This document shows positions 22,635 to 30,906 of a DNA stretch of 41,280 nt, in pieces (the stretch's first letter is position 1; each line of letters begins with the position of its first letter). A program made the position numbers and the translations under genes. The notes under the pieces are model-generated. The model had not been told where the DNA came from. It did no database searches and saw nothing but the letters and a program-made list of their open reading frames with translations. The stretch is from Oscillospiraceae bacterium (lineage in GTDB: Bacteria; Bacillota; Clostridia; Oscillospirales; Ruminococcaceae): assembly GCA_017438745.1 (NCBI GenBank), contig JAFRUS010000059.1, positions 1 through 41,280 of the forward strand. Direction: 5' to 3'.

Positions 22635-25040
22635 TCAGAATCCTCCGCCTATCATTGATGCGAAGTAATTTGCTGTTGAATTCATATTTCCAAGAGCCGA
22701 TTCCATCGAGTTGAACTGTTTCCACAGTCTTTCCTTTCTGGAGTCATACTGTTCCTTGAGCTTTTTGATAGTTTCCTTGATAGTATCGATACGCTTGCTT
22801 ATAGTATTGTTCTTTTCAGTAGCCTTGCCCTTGAGTCCGGCAAGTGATACAAGTGAACCAGGCGAACCGGAAGAAGTATTGGCTGCCTTCTTGCATGCGC
22901 TGTCAAGTCTTGAAGCTATGCCGTTTGAGCCTGTAAATATATCAGCAACGCCCTTGGCATCGTTCTGGATAGCATCCTTGAGCTTGTCCTTGTTAATGGT
23001 AAGCTTGCCGTAATCTTTCCAGTCACTGCTTGATTCTATTCCTATCTCGGAAAGAAGCTTCTTGTCTCCTACCTTAGTATAGAGAACTGTACGCATTTCA
23101 TTGAGGAAACTTGAAATATCATTGTCTCCGCTTAAAAGGCCCTTGTTGGTCTTTTCCTCCCACTTCTTGATCTCACTTTCAGTCATTTCATCCTTCTGTG
23201 CATCAGTAAGAGGCATGTACTGCTTGTACTCAGCCTTTTCGTGGGTCCTGTCATTGAGATCCTTGATAAGAGCATTGTAGTCTTCAACGAATGAAACTAT
23301 GTTATCAAGCACCTTGTCATTATCGTTTGTGGTCTCGATGTTTACAGGGCCATCAGTTTTATTTTTAAGAGTAAGGTTGATGCCGTTGTATGTAAGATCA
23401 TTGCCGGAATACTCTACTTTTTCACCGTCAATTATTGCAATTGCATCTTTTCCTTTTGCTTCTACATACTGCTCAGGATCTATTGACGATACGCCAAACA
23501 TTTTTTTAAGTACACCATTAGCAGTTGTATCACTCGCTGTTATAGAAGATGATGATCCTGTTTCCTGTCCGGTAATACTAAACTTGTCATTAAGAGAATT
23601 GTAGGTGATAGTAACACCTGCACGACTCTCATTTACTTCCGTCATCATATCAGAAAGCTTAGTATCGCCTGTAAATGAGAAGTTTGTTCCGTTTATAGTG
23701 AACTCGATCTTATCAGAATCATTATATCCGTAAAGATCTTTAAGTGTCATCGATGTATCAAGCTGATTTGTCGCACCCTTTGAATCCATACCTATGAACT
23801 GAAGAGCACTTTCGTCACCCTTAACCTTGATGTTCTTTCCGGTGCCGGCCGTAATCTCGCCAGTACGAGAATTAAAACTGATACCTGAACCGAAGGCCTG
23901 GAAAAGCTTTTCACTGAAGCTGTCAGCTGTATCTGTTGATGTCAGTGAGATGTCTTTTGTAACGCCGTTATATGTAATATTCAGCTTGCCCTTTGATTCG
24001 ATCTCCGGAACATCAGCTGTAACTTCTGAAGTTCTTGAAGCTTCCTGCTTACTGCTGAAACCAAGAGCTTTAAACTCATCTGAATTATCTCCGGCTTCGA
24101 TGGTGATCTTGTCAACAGCGGCGCTGCCTTCGAACTTAAGTTTCTTGTCATCGCCGGAATTATCGTAGGATACGCTTATATTTAAATTCTTAGCCGAAAG
24201 AGCGTCATTGAGTTTCTGAAGAATAGCATTGTCGTCATCGTTTTTGCTAAGGTTTACTTTAACATCGCTGCCATTAACCTTGAATGTATAATCCTTAGCT
24301 TCCTCTGAAAGCTTTGACTTGTCAAACTTTCCAGAAGTAACGGATGCATTCTTTACTGATGCGCTGTTACCGTTCACTGTAATATCTGTTGAAGCTCCTG
24401 TTCCTGAGAACTTAAGCTTTCCGTCTGAGCCGACTGAAACAGATACATCAACAGCAGATGATGAATTCTGTCTGTTGTATGTTGTTATATCCTTGTTGAT
24501 CTTGTCGGCCATATCACTTGCCGATGCACAACCGCTGATATCAACTTCAATGTCTGTACCCCCGACATTGATAGTCATTTTAGTAGCAGAAGCTGACATA
24601 AGATCTCCGCCAACTTTAACTTCCATATTACCGCTGGCACTGGTTTTACTTGTAAACTTAGCCTTAGAAGCAAGCTGCTGTACTTCAACATCAAAGCTTC
24701 CCTCAACCGCATCCGCTGTTGAAACAGCCTTTACTGCAGAAGATGTACTTTCAGTAGTTGTACTCTTGAAGCTGGAAGTAAGAGCGAGAGATTTCTCACC
24801 GGTAACCGAAAAATATTTTCCCCGGAAATCATTGATCTTGTCAATAACCTCACGATACTGATCCTGCTTCATTTCAAGAACTTTCTGCTGCTGTTCCTGC
24901 TTGTCTATTTTTGTCTGCATGTCGCTCATCATTGACTTGACAAGACTTTCAGTGTCAAGTCCTGAGTTCATGCCTGAAATACCTTTATTGCTGTAGGATG
25001 CATTCGTATACGTATTTTCTGAACTTGAACTTACCTGCAT
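22635..25040 (-). CDS. fliD: Flagellar filament cap protein FliD (unusually long)
   Basis: An 801-residue HAP2, exported through the flagellar type III apparatus to cap the filament and fold flagellin. The FliD_N region is clear (GMNSGLDTESLVKSMMSDMQ, then a Gln/Lys-rich helix, about 18-110) and FliD_C covers about 575-790 (LSGDNDISSFLNEMRTVLYT, and the helical KRIDTIKETIKKLKEQY). Between them is a long Ser/Thr/Asp/Lys-rich beta region (about 110-560) holding repeated FTVNGS/FTINGT-like units; family members are usually about 450-500 residues. GGGGGG precedes the ATG by five bases. A sigma-28-like promoter at 25203-25231 and a CsrA-like decamer at 25106-25115 lie in front. Confidence 0.93.
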   Translation of the reverse strand: MQVSSSSENTYTNASYSNKGISGMNSGLDTESLVKSMMSDMQTKIDKQEQQQKVLEMKQDQYREVIDKINDFRGKYFSVTGEKSLALTSSFKSTTTESTSSAVKAVSTADAVEGSFDVEVQQLASKAKFTSKTSASGNMEVKVGGDLMSASATKMTINVGGTDIEVDISGCASASDMADKINKDITTYNRQNSSSAVDVSVSVGSDGKLKFSGTGASTDITVNGNSASVKNASVTSGKFDKSKLSEEAKDYTFKVNGSDVKVNLSKNDDDNAILQKLNDALSAKNLNISVSYDNSGDDKKLKFEGSAAVDKITIEAGDNSDEFKALGFSSKQEASRTSEVTADVPEIESKGKLNITYNGVTKDISLTSTDTADSFSEKLFQAFGSGISFNSRTGEITAGTGKNIKVKGDESALQFIGMDSKGATNQLDTSMTLKDLYGYNDSDKIEFTINGTNFSFTGDTKLSDMMTEVNESRAGVTITYNSLNDKFSITGQETGSSSSITASDTTANGVLKKMFGVSSIDPEQYVEAKGKDAIAIIDGEKVEYSGNDLTYNGINLTLKNKTDGPVNIETTNDNDKVLDNIVSFVEDYNALIKDLNDRTHEKAEYKQYMPLTDAQKDEMTESEIKKWEEKTNKGLLSGDNDISSFLNEMRTVLYTKVGDKKLLSEIGIESSSDWKDYGKLTINKDKLKDAIQNDAKGVADIFTGSNGIASRLDSACKKAANTSSGSPGSLVSLAGLKGKATEKNNTISKRIDTIKETIKKLKEQYDSRKERLWKQFNSMESALGNMNSTANYFASMIGGGF

Positions 25041-25105
25041 ATGTATCCCCCCTGATCATAATATTTAGGAATCACCGAAAATCATCAGCACAGGTGTAGT
25101 AGGGA

Positions 25106-25115
25106 ATGTCCTGTA
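25106..25115 (-). promoter_or_regulatory. CsrA-site-like decamer in the fliD leader
   Basis: The minus strand reads TACAGGACAT, about 66 bases before the fliD ATG and inside the predicted leader. The same ten bases occur in the fliW-csrA leader (27303-27312). They fit the core ACA(R)GGA of the known CsrA consensus. Confidence 0.4.
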
Positions 25116-25202
25116 AACTCCGCTTACGATATATCCGAATTTAACGGAACTGATGAAATTATCAGTGTCTGAGTGCTTGTATTAGATTAATCTGCTTATT
25201 AT

Positions 25203-25231
25203 ATTATTCGGCATTTTTACATTTTTTTAAA
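25203..25231 (-). promoter_or_regulatory. Sigma-28-like promoter of fliD-fliS
   Basis: On the minus strand TTTAAAAAAAT (25231-25221), 8 bases, GCCGAATAAT (25212-25203). The -10-like part matches the sigma-28 core GCCGATAA closely. The same arrangement and spacing stands before flgM. The TAAA to GCCGA distance is 13 bases, two shorter than the usual 15. Confidence 0.55.
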
Positions 25232-25248
25232 GAGTTTTTTAGAAATTT

Positions 25249-25743
25249 TCATATAATTCTGCTTTTTTGTGAAAATCCTCTGTACCCCTGCCCCTGTGTC
25301 TCATTAACAGCGCTGTAGAACTTAGCTGCCTTGGCACTCTGGCCGTGATTGTTCTCTTTTATTTCTTCAAGAACTCTGTCCATAGACTTCTTCAGTCTGT
25401 CCTGAACCATCGGTATGGCTGCACTTATCCTGTAGGCAACAGCGTTTACTTCCTGCCTTTTCTCAAATACTTCGGCATATTCATCAGCCACGTCTTTTCT
25501 GTCAGTAAGCGGTTCTGTCGCCTTTTTCAGTTCGCCGGTCTCATCTTCGGCACATAATGAATATATCCCTGCAAAAAGCTCATCGGTGATCTCGCGGTAT
25601 TCGTTTATTCTTTCCACTGAAATGTCAACATCATCAGGTGAACAAACGTAAAGCTCACCTATTTCCTTTTCCATTTCAAGCAGCACTTCCACGATCTCGT
25701 CGAAGATACTGCAAATTTGTGCTGTGCGTTCACTGTAGTCCAT
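25249..25743 (-). CDS. Uncharacterised helical protein of the flagellar locus
   Basis: A 164-residue acidic, mostly helical protein without a signal peptide or membrane segment. Heptad-like stretches (QICSIFDEIVEVLLEMEKEIGEL, cut here at its core, and AIPMVQDRLKKSMDRVLEEIKE) and size resemble flagellar export chaperones (FliT/FlgN type), and it sits directly upstream of fliD, where FliT-like genes often occur; this is context inference, not family recognition. The C-terminus (AAKFYSAVNETQGQGYRGF) is polar and probably flexible. The ATG at 25743 is chosen because AAGGAGAAG precedes it; an extended reading to 25893 would cross the divergent pilZ promoter region. Confidence 0.65.
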   Translation of the reverse strand: MDYSERTAQICSIFDEIVEVLLEMEKEIGELYVCSPDDVDISVERINEYREITDELFAGIYSLCAEDETGELKKATEPLTDRKDVADEYAEVFEKRQEVNAVAYRISAAIPMVQDRLKKSMDRVLEEIKENNHGQSAKAAKFYSAVNETQGQGYRGFSQKSRII

Positions 25744-25776
25744 ATTTCTTCTCCTTGCTTTAATAAAAATACAGTA

Positions 25777-25794
25777 AACGAAAATTTTTTCGTT
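25777..25794. promoter_or_regulatory. 18-bp inverted repeat between divergent genes
   Basis: AACGAAAA-TT-TTTTCGTT, perfect eight-base arms, 34 bases before the minus-strand ATG at 25743 and 75 before the pilZ start. It has the size and place of a dimeric repressor site; nothing more supports this. Confidence 0.35.
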
Positions 25795-25868
25795 CGCGGT
25801 ATATTCCAATTCATCGGTTTTTGTGGTATAATAATAGAATAATACGATTATTTGGGGGTGTATGATCA

Positions 25869-26531
25869 GTGTTTCCTGTAAAATGCAAAGCAATACTCAA
25901 ACTGATAAACGGTGAAATACTGGAATACGGTTTTGCTTCGTACTCGGCTGAAGACCAGCACTTAGACTTTACAGCTCAGTTTGTGCCTATTCTTCAGATC
26001 AATTCAAAAGTCACCGTAGTTTGTACTGAAAACGGAGTTACCACACACGTTTTCACTGGTGAAGTTTATCTTTCCTCGCCTAAACTCCTCCGTGTCATCT
26101 CACTTAAATGCGCGTTTATTCTCGGTGCTGAAAGAGTGCTTGCCGCTCACGTACCGTTTGAAGCACAGGTTTATGTACCGGCCTTCAGACACAGCCTTTT
26201 CGCAAACAGACTTACCTACAGATGGGAAGAATGCTGTATAAAGGCCATATCCATGAACGGAGCCGCAATAGAGTGTCCGGAGATCGTCAGTGAATTTGCT
26301 GACAAGATCACAATAAAAATTTCCGATCCTATATTCTCTAAGCCTACGGAGCTTCATCTCCACACAGGAGAAAAGGGGCTCATGTTTGGAAATCATACCA
26401 AATACAAATATAAAATCGGAAAAATCAATAAACGATGTGAAAATGAACTAAGAGCATTCATACGCAATGCAAATATGGCGTTGCTCGGCAACATAGAAAT
26501 GGTCGACGAGCAGACACTATACAGTAACTGA
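25869..26531 (+). CDS. PilZ-domain protein (c-di-GMP effector-like)
   Basis: A 220-residue cytosolic protein that looks like a YcgR/YpfA-type flagellar brake with a C-terminal PilZ domain (about 108-215). The c-di-GMP motif RxxxR is present as Arg114-Leu-Thr-Tyr-Arg118. The second motif [DN]xSxxG appears as AISMNG (126-131), with Ala in place of the acidic/amide residue, so binding may be weakened. The N-terminal half (about 1-105) has the alternating beta pattern of the YcgR N domain. GTG start with GGGGGTG upstream. It is the only plus-strand gene in the flagellar cluster, divergent from the gene at 25249-25743; a TATAAT at 25827-25832 is the likely -10. It shares a terminator region with csrA. 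Confidence 0.72.
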   Translation: MFPVKCKAILKLINGEILEYGFASYSAEDQHLDFTAQFVPILQINSKVTVVCTENGVTTHVFTGEVYLSSPKLLRVISLKCAFILGAERVLAAHVPFEAQVYVPAFRHSLFANRLTYRWEECCIKAISMNGAAIECPEIVSEFADKITIKISDPIFSKPTELHLHTGEKGLMFGNHTKYKYKIGKINKRCENELRAFIRNANMALLGNIEMVDEQTLYSN

Positions 26532-26535
26532 TCAG

Positions 26536-26572
26536 AGCAGGAGTTCCGGACTTCCCCGCAGCTCCTGCTTTG
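26536..26572 (+). terminator. Terminator of the PilZ gene
   Basis: AGCAGGAG (26536-26543) pairs with CTCCTGCT (26562-26569) followed by TTTG; the 18-base loop holds GGA/TCC pairs. csrA ends 10 bases further on, in the opposite direction. Confidence 0.6.
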
Positions 26573-26581
26573 TTATTTAAA

Positions 26582-26809
26582 TTACTTCTTGATCTGACCA
26601 AGCATATTCTTGAATGCGTCAGGCGCAACAGCGTCTGATGCTTTTTTATTGCTCTCCATGGTCTGACGCAGTTCGCTTCTTAACACCTTAACGTCCTTAG
26701 GTGCTTCGATACCGAGTCTTACCTTGTCACCGCTGACTTCAACGATCTTGATCTCTATATCTTCATTTAAGTAAACTGTTTCCCCCACTTTTCTTGACAG
26801 TATAAGCAT
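26582..26809 (-). CDS. csrA: Carbon storage regulator CsrA (translational repressor)
   Basis: A 75-residue dimeric RNA-binding protein that blocks ribosome-binding sites bearing GGA motifs; in Firmicutes its classic target is flagellin mRNA and FliW is its antagonist. The first strand MLILSRKVGETVYL and the RNA-contacting VLRSEL with Arg44 are conserved; the C-terminal extension (about 50-75) is longer than in gamma-proteobacteria, as is usual where FliW acts allosterically. AAGGAGG, the ribosome-binding site, lies inside the last fliW codons and only two bases separate the genes, so expression is coupled. Confidence 0.96.
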   Translation of the reverse strand: MLILSRKVGETVYLNEDIEIKIVEVSGDKVRLGIEAPKDVKVLRSELRQTMESNKKASDAVAPDAFKNMLGQIKK

Positions 26810-26811
26810 TG

Positions 26812-27240
26812 TTAGTCCTCCTTAACATTTTCAAAAAGCTTATAGCGAATAGTGTAGTCCTCCTCAGCAATGAACTGAGCAGCCCTTCTCTCATCAAGAT
26901 TTACAACGATAGGACTCTTAAGGTTTACAGTAGATTCACCGAAATTATCAGCTACTACCATTACGAGCCACATTTCATATGTTCCCTTGCCGATCACCTT
27001 TGCGATATCTTCCTCAAATGTCGGTGCATATTCCTGATTCAGTGTTTTAGGATTTGCAAGCACAAAGCAGAGATCTGTATCATCAAGGCACTGCAGCCAG
27101 ATAAATTCGCCGTTAAGTGATTCATCGATCATGAATACATATCTTTTGTTTTCCTCAAATCCTAAGATTGGCTGTTCAAATGTAATGATGTCATTCTCTG
27201 AGATCTCGATCTCGCCAAAAGTTCTAGTGTTTACTTTCAT
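26812..27240 (-). CDS. fliW: Flagellar assembly factor FliW (CsrA antagonist)
   Basis: A 142-residue cytosolic protein that binds either flagellin or CsrA and so links filament growth to flagellin translation. It begins MKVNTRTFGEIEI-SENDIITFEQPILGFEE, with the family's GxxxI and F-PILGFE pattern, and has NLKSPIVVNLDERRAAQFIAE near the end, a hallmark of FliW (residues about 110-130). GGAGG precedes the ATG. The gene is preceded by a terminator for the upstream YviE-like gene, so a separate promoter in 27241-27343 is expected; none is convincing by eye. Confidence 0.96.
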   Translation of the reverse strand: MKVNTRTFGEIEISENDIITFEQPILGFEENKRYVFMIDESLNGEFIWLQCLDDTDLCFVLANPKTLNQEYAPTFEEDIAKVIGKGTYEMWLVMVVADNFGESTVNLKSPIVVNLDERRAAQFIAEEDYTIRYKLFENVKED

Positions 27241-27302
27241 AATTACCTCCGCATTCGTAGTTTTTCTGCGGCAATGCCGCGGTCAACTGTATTCAGTAGT
27301 TT

Positions 27303-27312
27303 ATGTCCTGTA
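27303..27312 (-). promoter_or_regulatory. CsrA-site-like decamer in the fliW-csrA leader
   Basis: The minus strand reads TACAGGACAT about 60 bases before the fliW ATG, identical to the fliD-leader decamer. A second GGA is the ribosome-binding site itself. CsrA autoregulation would fit; untested. Confidence 0.38.
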
Positions 27313-27343
27313 CTTTAGCACTTTGTCAGCGCATGTACGGGTT

Positions 27344-27381
27344 AAAAAACAGGGAATGTGTCGTACGGCACATTCCCTGTT
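27344..27381 (-). terminator. Terminator of the YviE-like gene
   Basis: A perfect 13-bp stem AACAGGGAATGTG/CACATTCCCTGTT (27348-27381) with an 8-base loop; on the minus strand it runs into TTTTTT. Confidence 0.9.
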
Positions 27382-27387
27382 ATGTTC

Positions 27388-27981
27388 CTATTCTTCCGGT
27401 TCTTCATAATCAGGTGCGGAACTCTTTGGCACGTAATTGAAACCGCCAAGATATTCAAATTCCACATGTGCATATTCTTCAACTATCTTTCGTGGCTGAG
27501 GCTTCGGTGCATGAAGCTTGACCGCCTTCGGAGCTTCTTTCGGCTCCGGTTCCCACGATTTGTCCGGTACTACAGAATCCATACTGTCTATCGCTGAATC
27601 TATAGTAGCTGCCGACTGTATGTTCTGACGCATATATTCCGCACAGGTCGGTTTCGGCTCAGGCTTGACGTTTTTCTTTCCGTAGCAGTAATTTATACTG
27701 TACTCGTTTCCTTCAGTTTCCGAAGCACTTTCGTGCCGCATACTGTCAGGCTGACGATTTATGAATTTCTGCTGAACGCCGCCGGTAGCTTTATTGCCGA
27801 CCACATTACCGTCGTACATCTCCGGATTGTTTTTTGAAGAATGTGTATTTTTAACCGGAATTCTTACATTCGCTGAATTAACTTCAGCATTTTCAGGAGA
27901 AAAGTCTGGATTGTTCTCAGCCGAAACATTCTCCTGTTCTCTGAATTTAATCGGAACTGTTGTTATTTTCAGAAGCTGCAT
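27388..27981 (-). CDS. Uncharacterised flagellar-locus protein, YviE-like by position
   Basis: A 197-residue polar, proline- and asparagine-rich protein without a signal peptide or membrane segment. The opening MQLLKITTVPIKFREQ resembles the start of YviE/DUF6470 proteins, which in Bacillus lie in the same place between flgL and fliW; the remainder is poorly conserved and likely partly disordered (VKNTHSSKNNPEMYDGN). The C-terminal stretch (EEYAHVEFEYLGGFNYVPK) looks ordered. GGGAGGG precedes the ATG. It is followed at once by a strong terminator, so it closes the flgM-flgL unit or is its own transcript. Function unknown. Confidence 0.6.
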   Translation of the reverse strand: MQLLKITTVPIKFREQENVSAENNPDFSPENAEVNSANVRIPVKNTHSSKNNPEMYDGNVVGNKATGGVQQKFINRQPDSMRHESASETEGNEYSINYCYGKKNVKPEPKPTCAEYMRQNIQSAATIDSAIDSMDSVVPDKSWEPEPKEAPKAVKLHAPKPQPRKIVEEYAHVEFEYLGGFNYVPKSSAPDYEEPEE

Positions 27982-28068
27982 TCAAATCCCTCCCTGAATA
28001 ATGAATAATCAAACTTTCCATGTTAATATACATACTTCTATTTACTTGTTCTTATTTTGACATACTAC

Positions 28069-28100
28069 TCTGTAAAGATTTTACGGAAAGTCTTTACAGA
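28069..28100. repeat. Inverted repeat between flgL and the YviE-like gene
   Basis: TCTGTAAAGA (28069-28078) and TCTTTACAGA (28091-28100) are perfect 10-base arms. No U-run follows on either strand, so it is not a plain terminator; it may be an operator or processing site. Confidence 0.5.
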
Positions 28101-28133
28101 AATTAAGTTATATTATGATTAACTGAAATATTA

Positions 28134-29315
28134 TCAGTTTACATAATCCATAAGTGATTTAGGAACGATATTCTTACCGAACTGAAGCACCAGGTTCCAG
28201 GCATTCTGATAACCAAGGAAATTGGTTATTTCAGTTGCATCATCGACCCCTTCGATATCCTTCTGCATCTTCTTGAGTGAAGTGTTTTCGGCTTCGAGTC
28301 TGTCGAGATTAGTCTCAAGGAATTTCGTTCTTACGCCTATCTCGGATTCTGCTGAGATGATGCCTTCAGTCTTTTTCTGGAAATTGTGCATTATCGCACT
28401 GAGCTTGTCGATATCAGAATTTCTGATGGCATCCTGCATATCGGTCATCATATCGTATATATTATTTGATACGATCTCAGAATTTCCTGAACCTGAACCG
28501 GTAGCACCAGCCTGAGCCTGAATACCCTTGATCTCATCGTATGAAACTTCAGTCTTGCCGTAACCGAGTACATTTACTCCGTCAACAGTAACTCTGAACG
28601 CCGTTTTCTGAGCGACCTTACCATTGGACGCAACATTCATATCAAGACCTACGTCAATATAACTGTCGCCGGTATATTTGAGTGAATTACCGTCTGCATC
28701 ATAGTAATTTTCAACTTCAGCGCGAACTGTCGCAACTGATTTTCCGCTGCTGACGCTGCCATTAATGTTGATTTTATCTATTATCTGAGCGCTGCTGAGC
28801 ATTTCATTCATTTTTATGCCTTCGCCTGCACCGGTTCCCCAGCTGTAGTTCATATATCCGTTTTCGTCCGGCTTAAACGGATTGGATTCAACACCAACAC
28901 CGCCCATAACATACTTGTTATTGTACTTTGTATTGGCAAGTCGCTGGATCTCGTCCTTTGCACCGTCAAGGAAAGAAAGAAAAGCTTCTTTACCAGCCTC
29001 AAGAGTCGGCGTGTTAAGGCACTTGAACATTTCAGACTGAACGTTTGAACAGATATCGTTCATCTGCTTTAAGCAAGTCTCAGCCATGTTAAGCTGCTCC
29101 ATTGAAGTATTCACATTATCTGTCATCTGCTCATTCCTGTAAAGTCTCGACCTTACACTTATAGCACGTGTACCCTGCTGGACATTCTCTGAAACTTTCT
29201 GAAAGTCTCTTCCGCTCTCAACACGTTCCATTGCCTGGTTCATAGCATACTGTGAACCGTTGAGATTTTTCAGATAGGTCCTGTTGGTAGTACCGCTCGT
29301 TATTCTCACTGACAT
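28134..29315 (-). CDS. flgL: Flagellar hook-filament junction protein FlgL
   Basis: A 393-residue HAP3, exported to form the second junction layer between hook and filament. The N-terminal coiled coil is flagellin-like (MSVRITSGTTNRTYLKNLNGSQYAMNQAM-type start, about 1-140) and the C-terminal helix (DDATEITNFLGYQNAWNLVLQFGKNIVP, about 365-393) closes the D0/D1 domain. At 393 residues it is somewhat longer than many, the extra length being in the exposed middle (about 150-290). GGGGGTGA precedes the ATG; 22 bases separate it from flgK. Confidence 0.94.
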   Translation of the reverse strand: MSVRITSGTTNRTYLKNLNGSQYAMNQAMERVESGRDFQKVSENVQQGTRAISVRSRLYRNEQMTDNVNTSMEQLNMAETCLKQMNDICSNVQSEMFKCLNTPTLEAGKEAFLSFLDGAKDEIQRLANTKYNNKYVMGGVGVESNPFKPDENGYMNYSWGTGAGEGIKMNEMLSSAQIIDKININGSVSSGKSVATVRAEVENYYDADGNSLKYTGDSYIDVGLDMNVASNGKVAQKTAFRVTVDGVNVLGYGKTEVSYDEIKGIQAQAGATGSGSGNSEIVSNNIYDMMTDMQDAIRNSDIDKLSAIMHNFQKKTEGIISAESEIGVRTKFLETNLDRLEAENTSLKKMQKDIEGVDDATEITNFLGYQNAWNLVLQFGKNIVPKSLMDYVN

Positions 29316-29337
29316 ATCATCTCACCCCCGTTCTTCC

Positions 29338-30891
29338 CTATCCAAGAGCTCCTATCTGGTTGATGATAACATCAAGAAGTTCATCCATTGTAGTCATCAT
29401 CTTTGCAGCAGCCTGGAAAGCTCTGTTATGAGTAAGCATTGCGACAGTTTCCTCACTTTCGCTGACACCTGTGATATTTTCACGGTTGTCCTGAAGTTCG
29501 TTGGAATACTTCTCGCAAGCTTCATATTTTGATTTTGTATAACTAACGTCTGAACCTATCTTTCCTGCATAATCAGAAATGAAATCCTGAAGTGTACCTT
29601 CGTATCTTTCAACTCCGTTGTACATAACATGCTTATCATTTGTAAGCTTGCTGATCATGTCAAGGAAATATGAATTGTCACTGCTGTTTTTGTCAGGAAG
29701 TATATATGACGGATCAGACAGAAGTTCATCTGAAATAGTAATGTTAGCGGCAGTAACCTTACGGTTTACGTAGATATGCTCATTACCGTTTTCATCGAAC
29801 TCACTTTCGCCGACAAGTTTCTTGTAAGGATACGGAGCACCATTCGGAGTGCCGTCGTACTTAGGATCAGGAACACTGTTGTTGAGTACTTCAGCTATCT
29901 GTACTGCAAAAGCATCAAGCTGATCCTGATAATACTTGAATCCTCTGGTATCTGAACCGGAAACGCCTTCGGAATTGAGTCCGCGTCCGTTTATGATCTC
30001 AGCCGAAGCTTTGAAAATACCGTTCTGCTTGTCCATTCCTTCACCGGTACTCTTCCAGAGAAGTGAAACTGTATTGTCCCTGTTTTCCTGGTAAACTATC
30101 CTGTCAGTTTCCTTGCCTTTGATACACTGATGATTATTGAGCTTGACATCAACTGTACCGTCAGTCTTATTCTTTACTTCGACCTTGCCGAAAGAGGAAA
30201 GTTCATCAAGGAGCATGTTTCTCTTGTCGATAAGTTCATTCGGACCGTACTGTTCAGTATATCCTGCGCCGGACATTACTTCAGAAATCTGTTTGTTAAG
30301 TGTCGCAATATCTTCAAGAATGAGGTTGCAGTCACCTACTTCAGTCTGAAGCTGTTCCTTATATGACTCACATGCTTCGTCAAGCTGTTCAGATGTCCTG
30401 TTCAGCAGAGAAGTCATGTTCTTTACTGAATCGGCGAAAATCGTTGCATTAGCTGCAACATTAACGTTATTGGACAGTGCTTCAAGTGAAGAATACATCT
30501 GCTTAAGGCCCCAGCTTAATCCGTATCCGTCTCCGTCAGTACCAATATCAATTTCAGATATTATAGTTTCGAGTTCCGAGAACATATCGTTACTCTTGCT
30601 GTAGTATGACGTATCAGAATATGAATTTCTGAAGGCTGTATCCATTCGTTCATCTCTTGTCTGTGATATACCTTCAACATTCGTGCCCATGCCTATGTGG
30701 TTATAGGATGTATCACCTACTCTGCTTCTGTATGCATAGTTAGCAACGGAAACCTGGTCGGTACGCTGTCTTGTATACCCCTCTGTTGACATATTCGCAA
30801 GGTTCTGTCCGACTATATCAAGCGCTTTCTGGCTTGCGAATATAGCTGTTTTCGATGCCTCGAACCCCATAAATGTCGGTCTGACACTCAT
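29338..30891 (-). CDS. flgK: Flagellar hook-associated protein FlgK
   Basis: A 517-residue HAP1, the first junction layer on the hook. The N-terminal rod-like signature GFEASKTAIFASQKALDIVG with GQNLANMSTEGYTRQR, and the C-terminal EETVAMLTHNRAFQAAAKMM with MDELLDVIINQIGALG, are diagnostic. Domains D2/D3 fill the middle. CGGAGGG precedes the ATG. It lies 15 bases after flgN, whose product is its export chaperone. Confidence 0.96.
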   Translation of the reverse strand: MSVRPTFMGFEASKTAIFASQKALDIVGQNLANMSTEGYTRQRTDQVSVANYAYRSRVGDTSYNHIGMGTNVEGISQTRDERMDTAFRNSYSDTSYYSKSNDMFSELETIISEIDIGTDGDGYGLSWGLKQMYSSLEALSNNVNVAANATIFADSVKNMTSLLNRTSEQLDEACESYKEQLQTEVGDCNLILEDIATLNKQISEVMSGAGYTEQYGPNELIDKRNMLLDELSSFGKVEVKNKTDGTVDVKLNNHQCIKGKETDRIVYQENRDNTVSLLWKSTGEGMDKQNGIFKASAEIINGRGLNSEGVSGSDTRGFKYYQDQLDAFAVQIAEVLNNSVPDPKYDGTPNGAPYPYKKLVGESEFDENGNEHIYVNRKVTAANITISDELLSDPSYILPDKNSSDNSYFLDMISKLTNDKHVMYNGVERYEGTLQDFISDYAGKIGSDVSYTKSKYEACEKYSNELQDNRENITGVSESEETVAMLTHNRAFQAAAKMMTTMDELLDVIINQIGALG

Positions 30892-30906
30892 AATAATCCC
30901 TCCGCT

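Noticed and set aside
26812..27409. Plus-strand frames opposite fliW and its leader
   Set aside because: They are antisense to fliW, lack ribosome-binding sites and have cysteine/phenylalanine-rich shadow composition.
28069..28100. Perfect inverted repeat as a terminator of flgL
   Set aside because: Neither strand has a U-run after the stem, so it was listed as an inverted repeat only.
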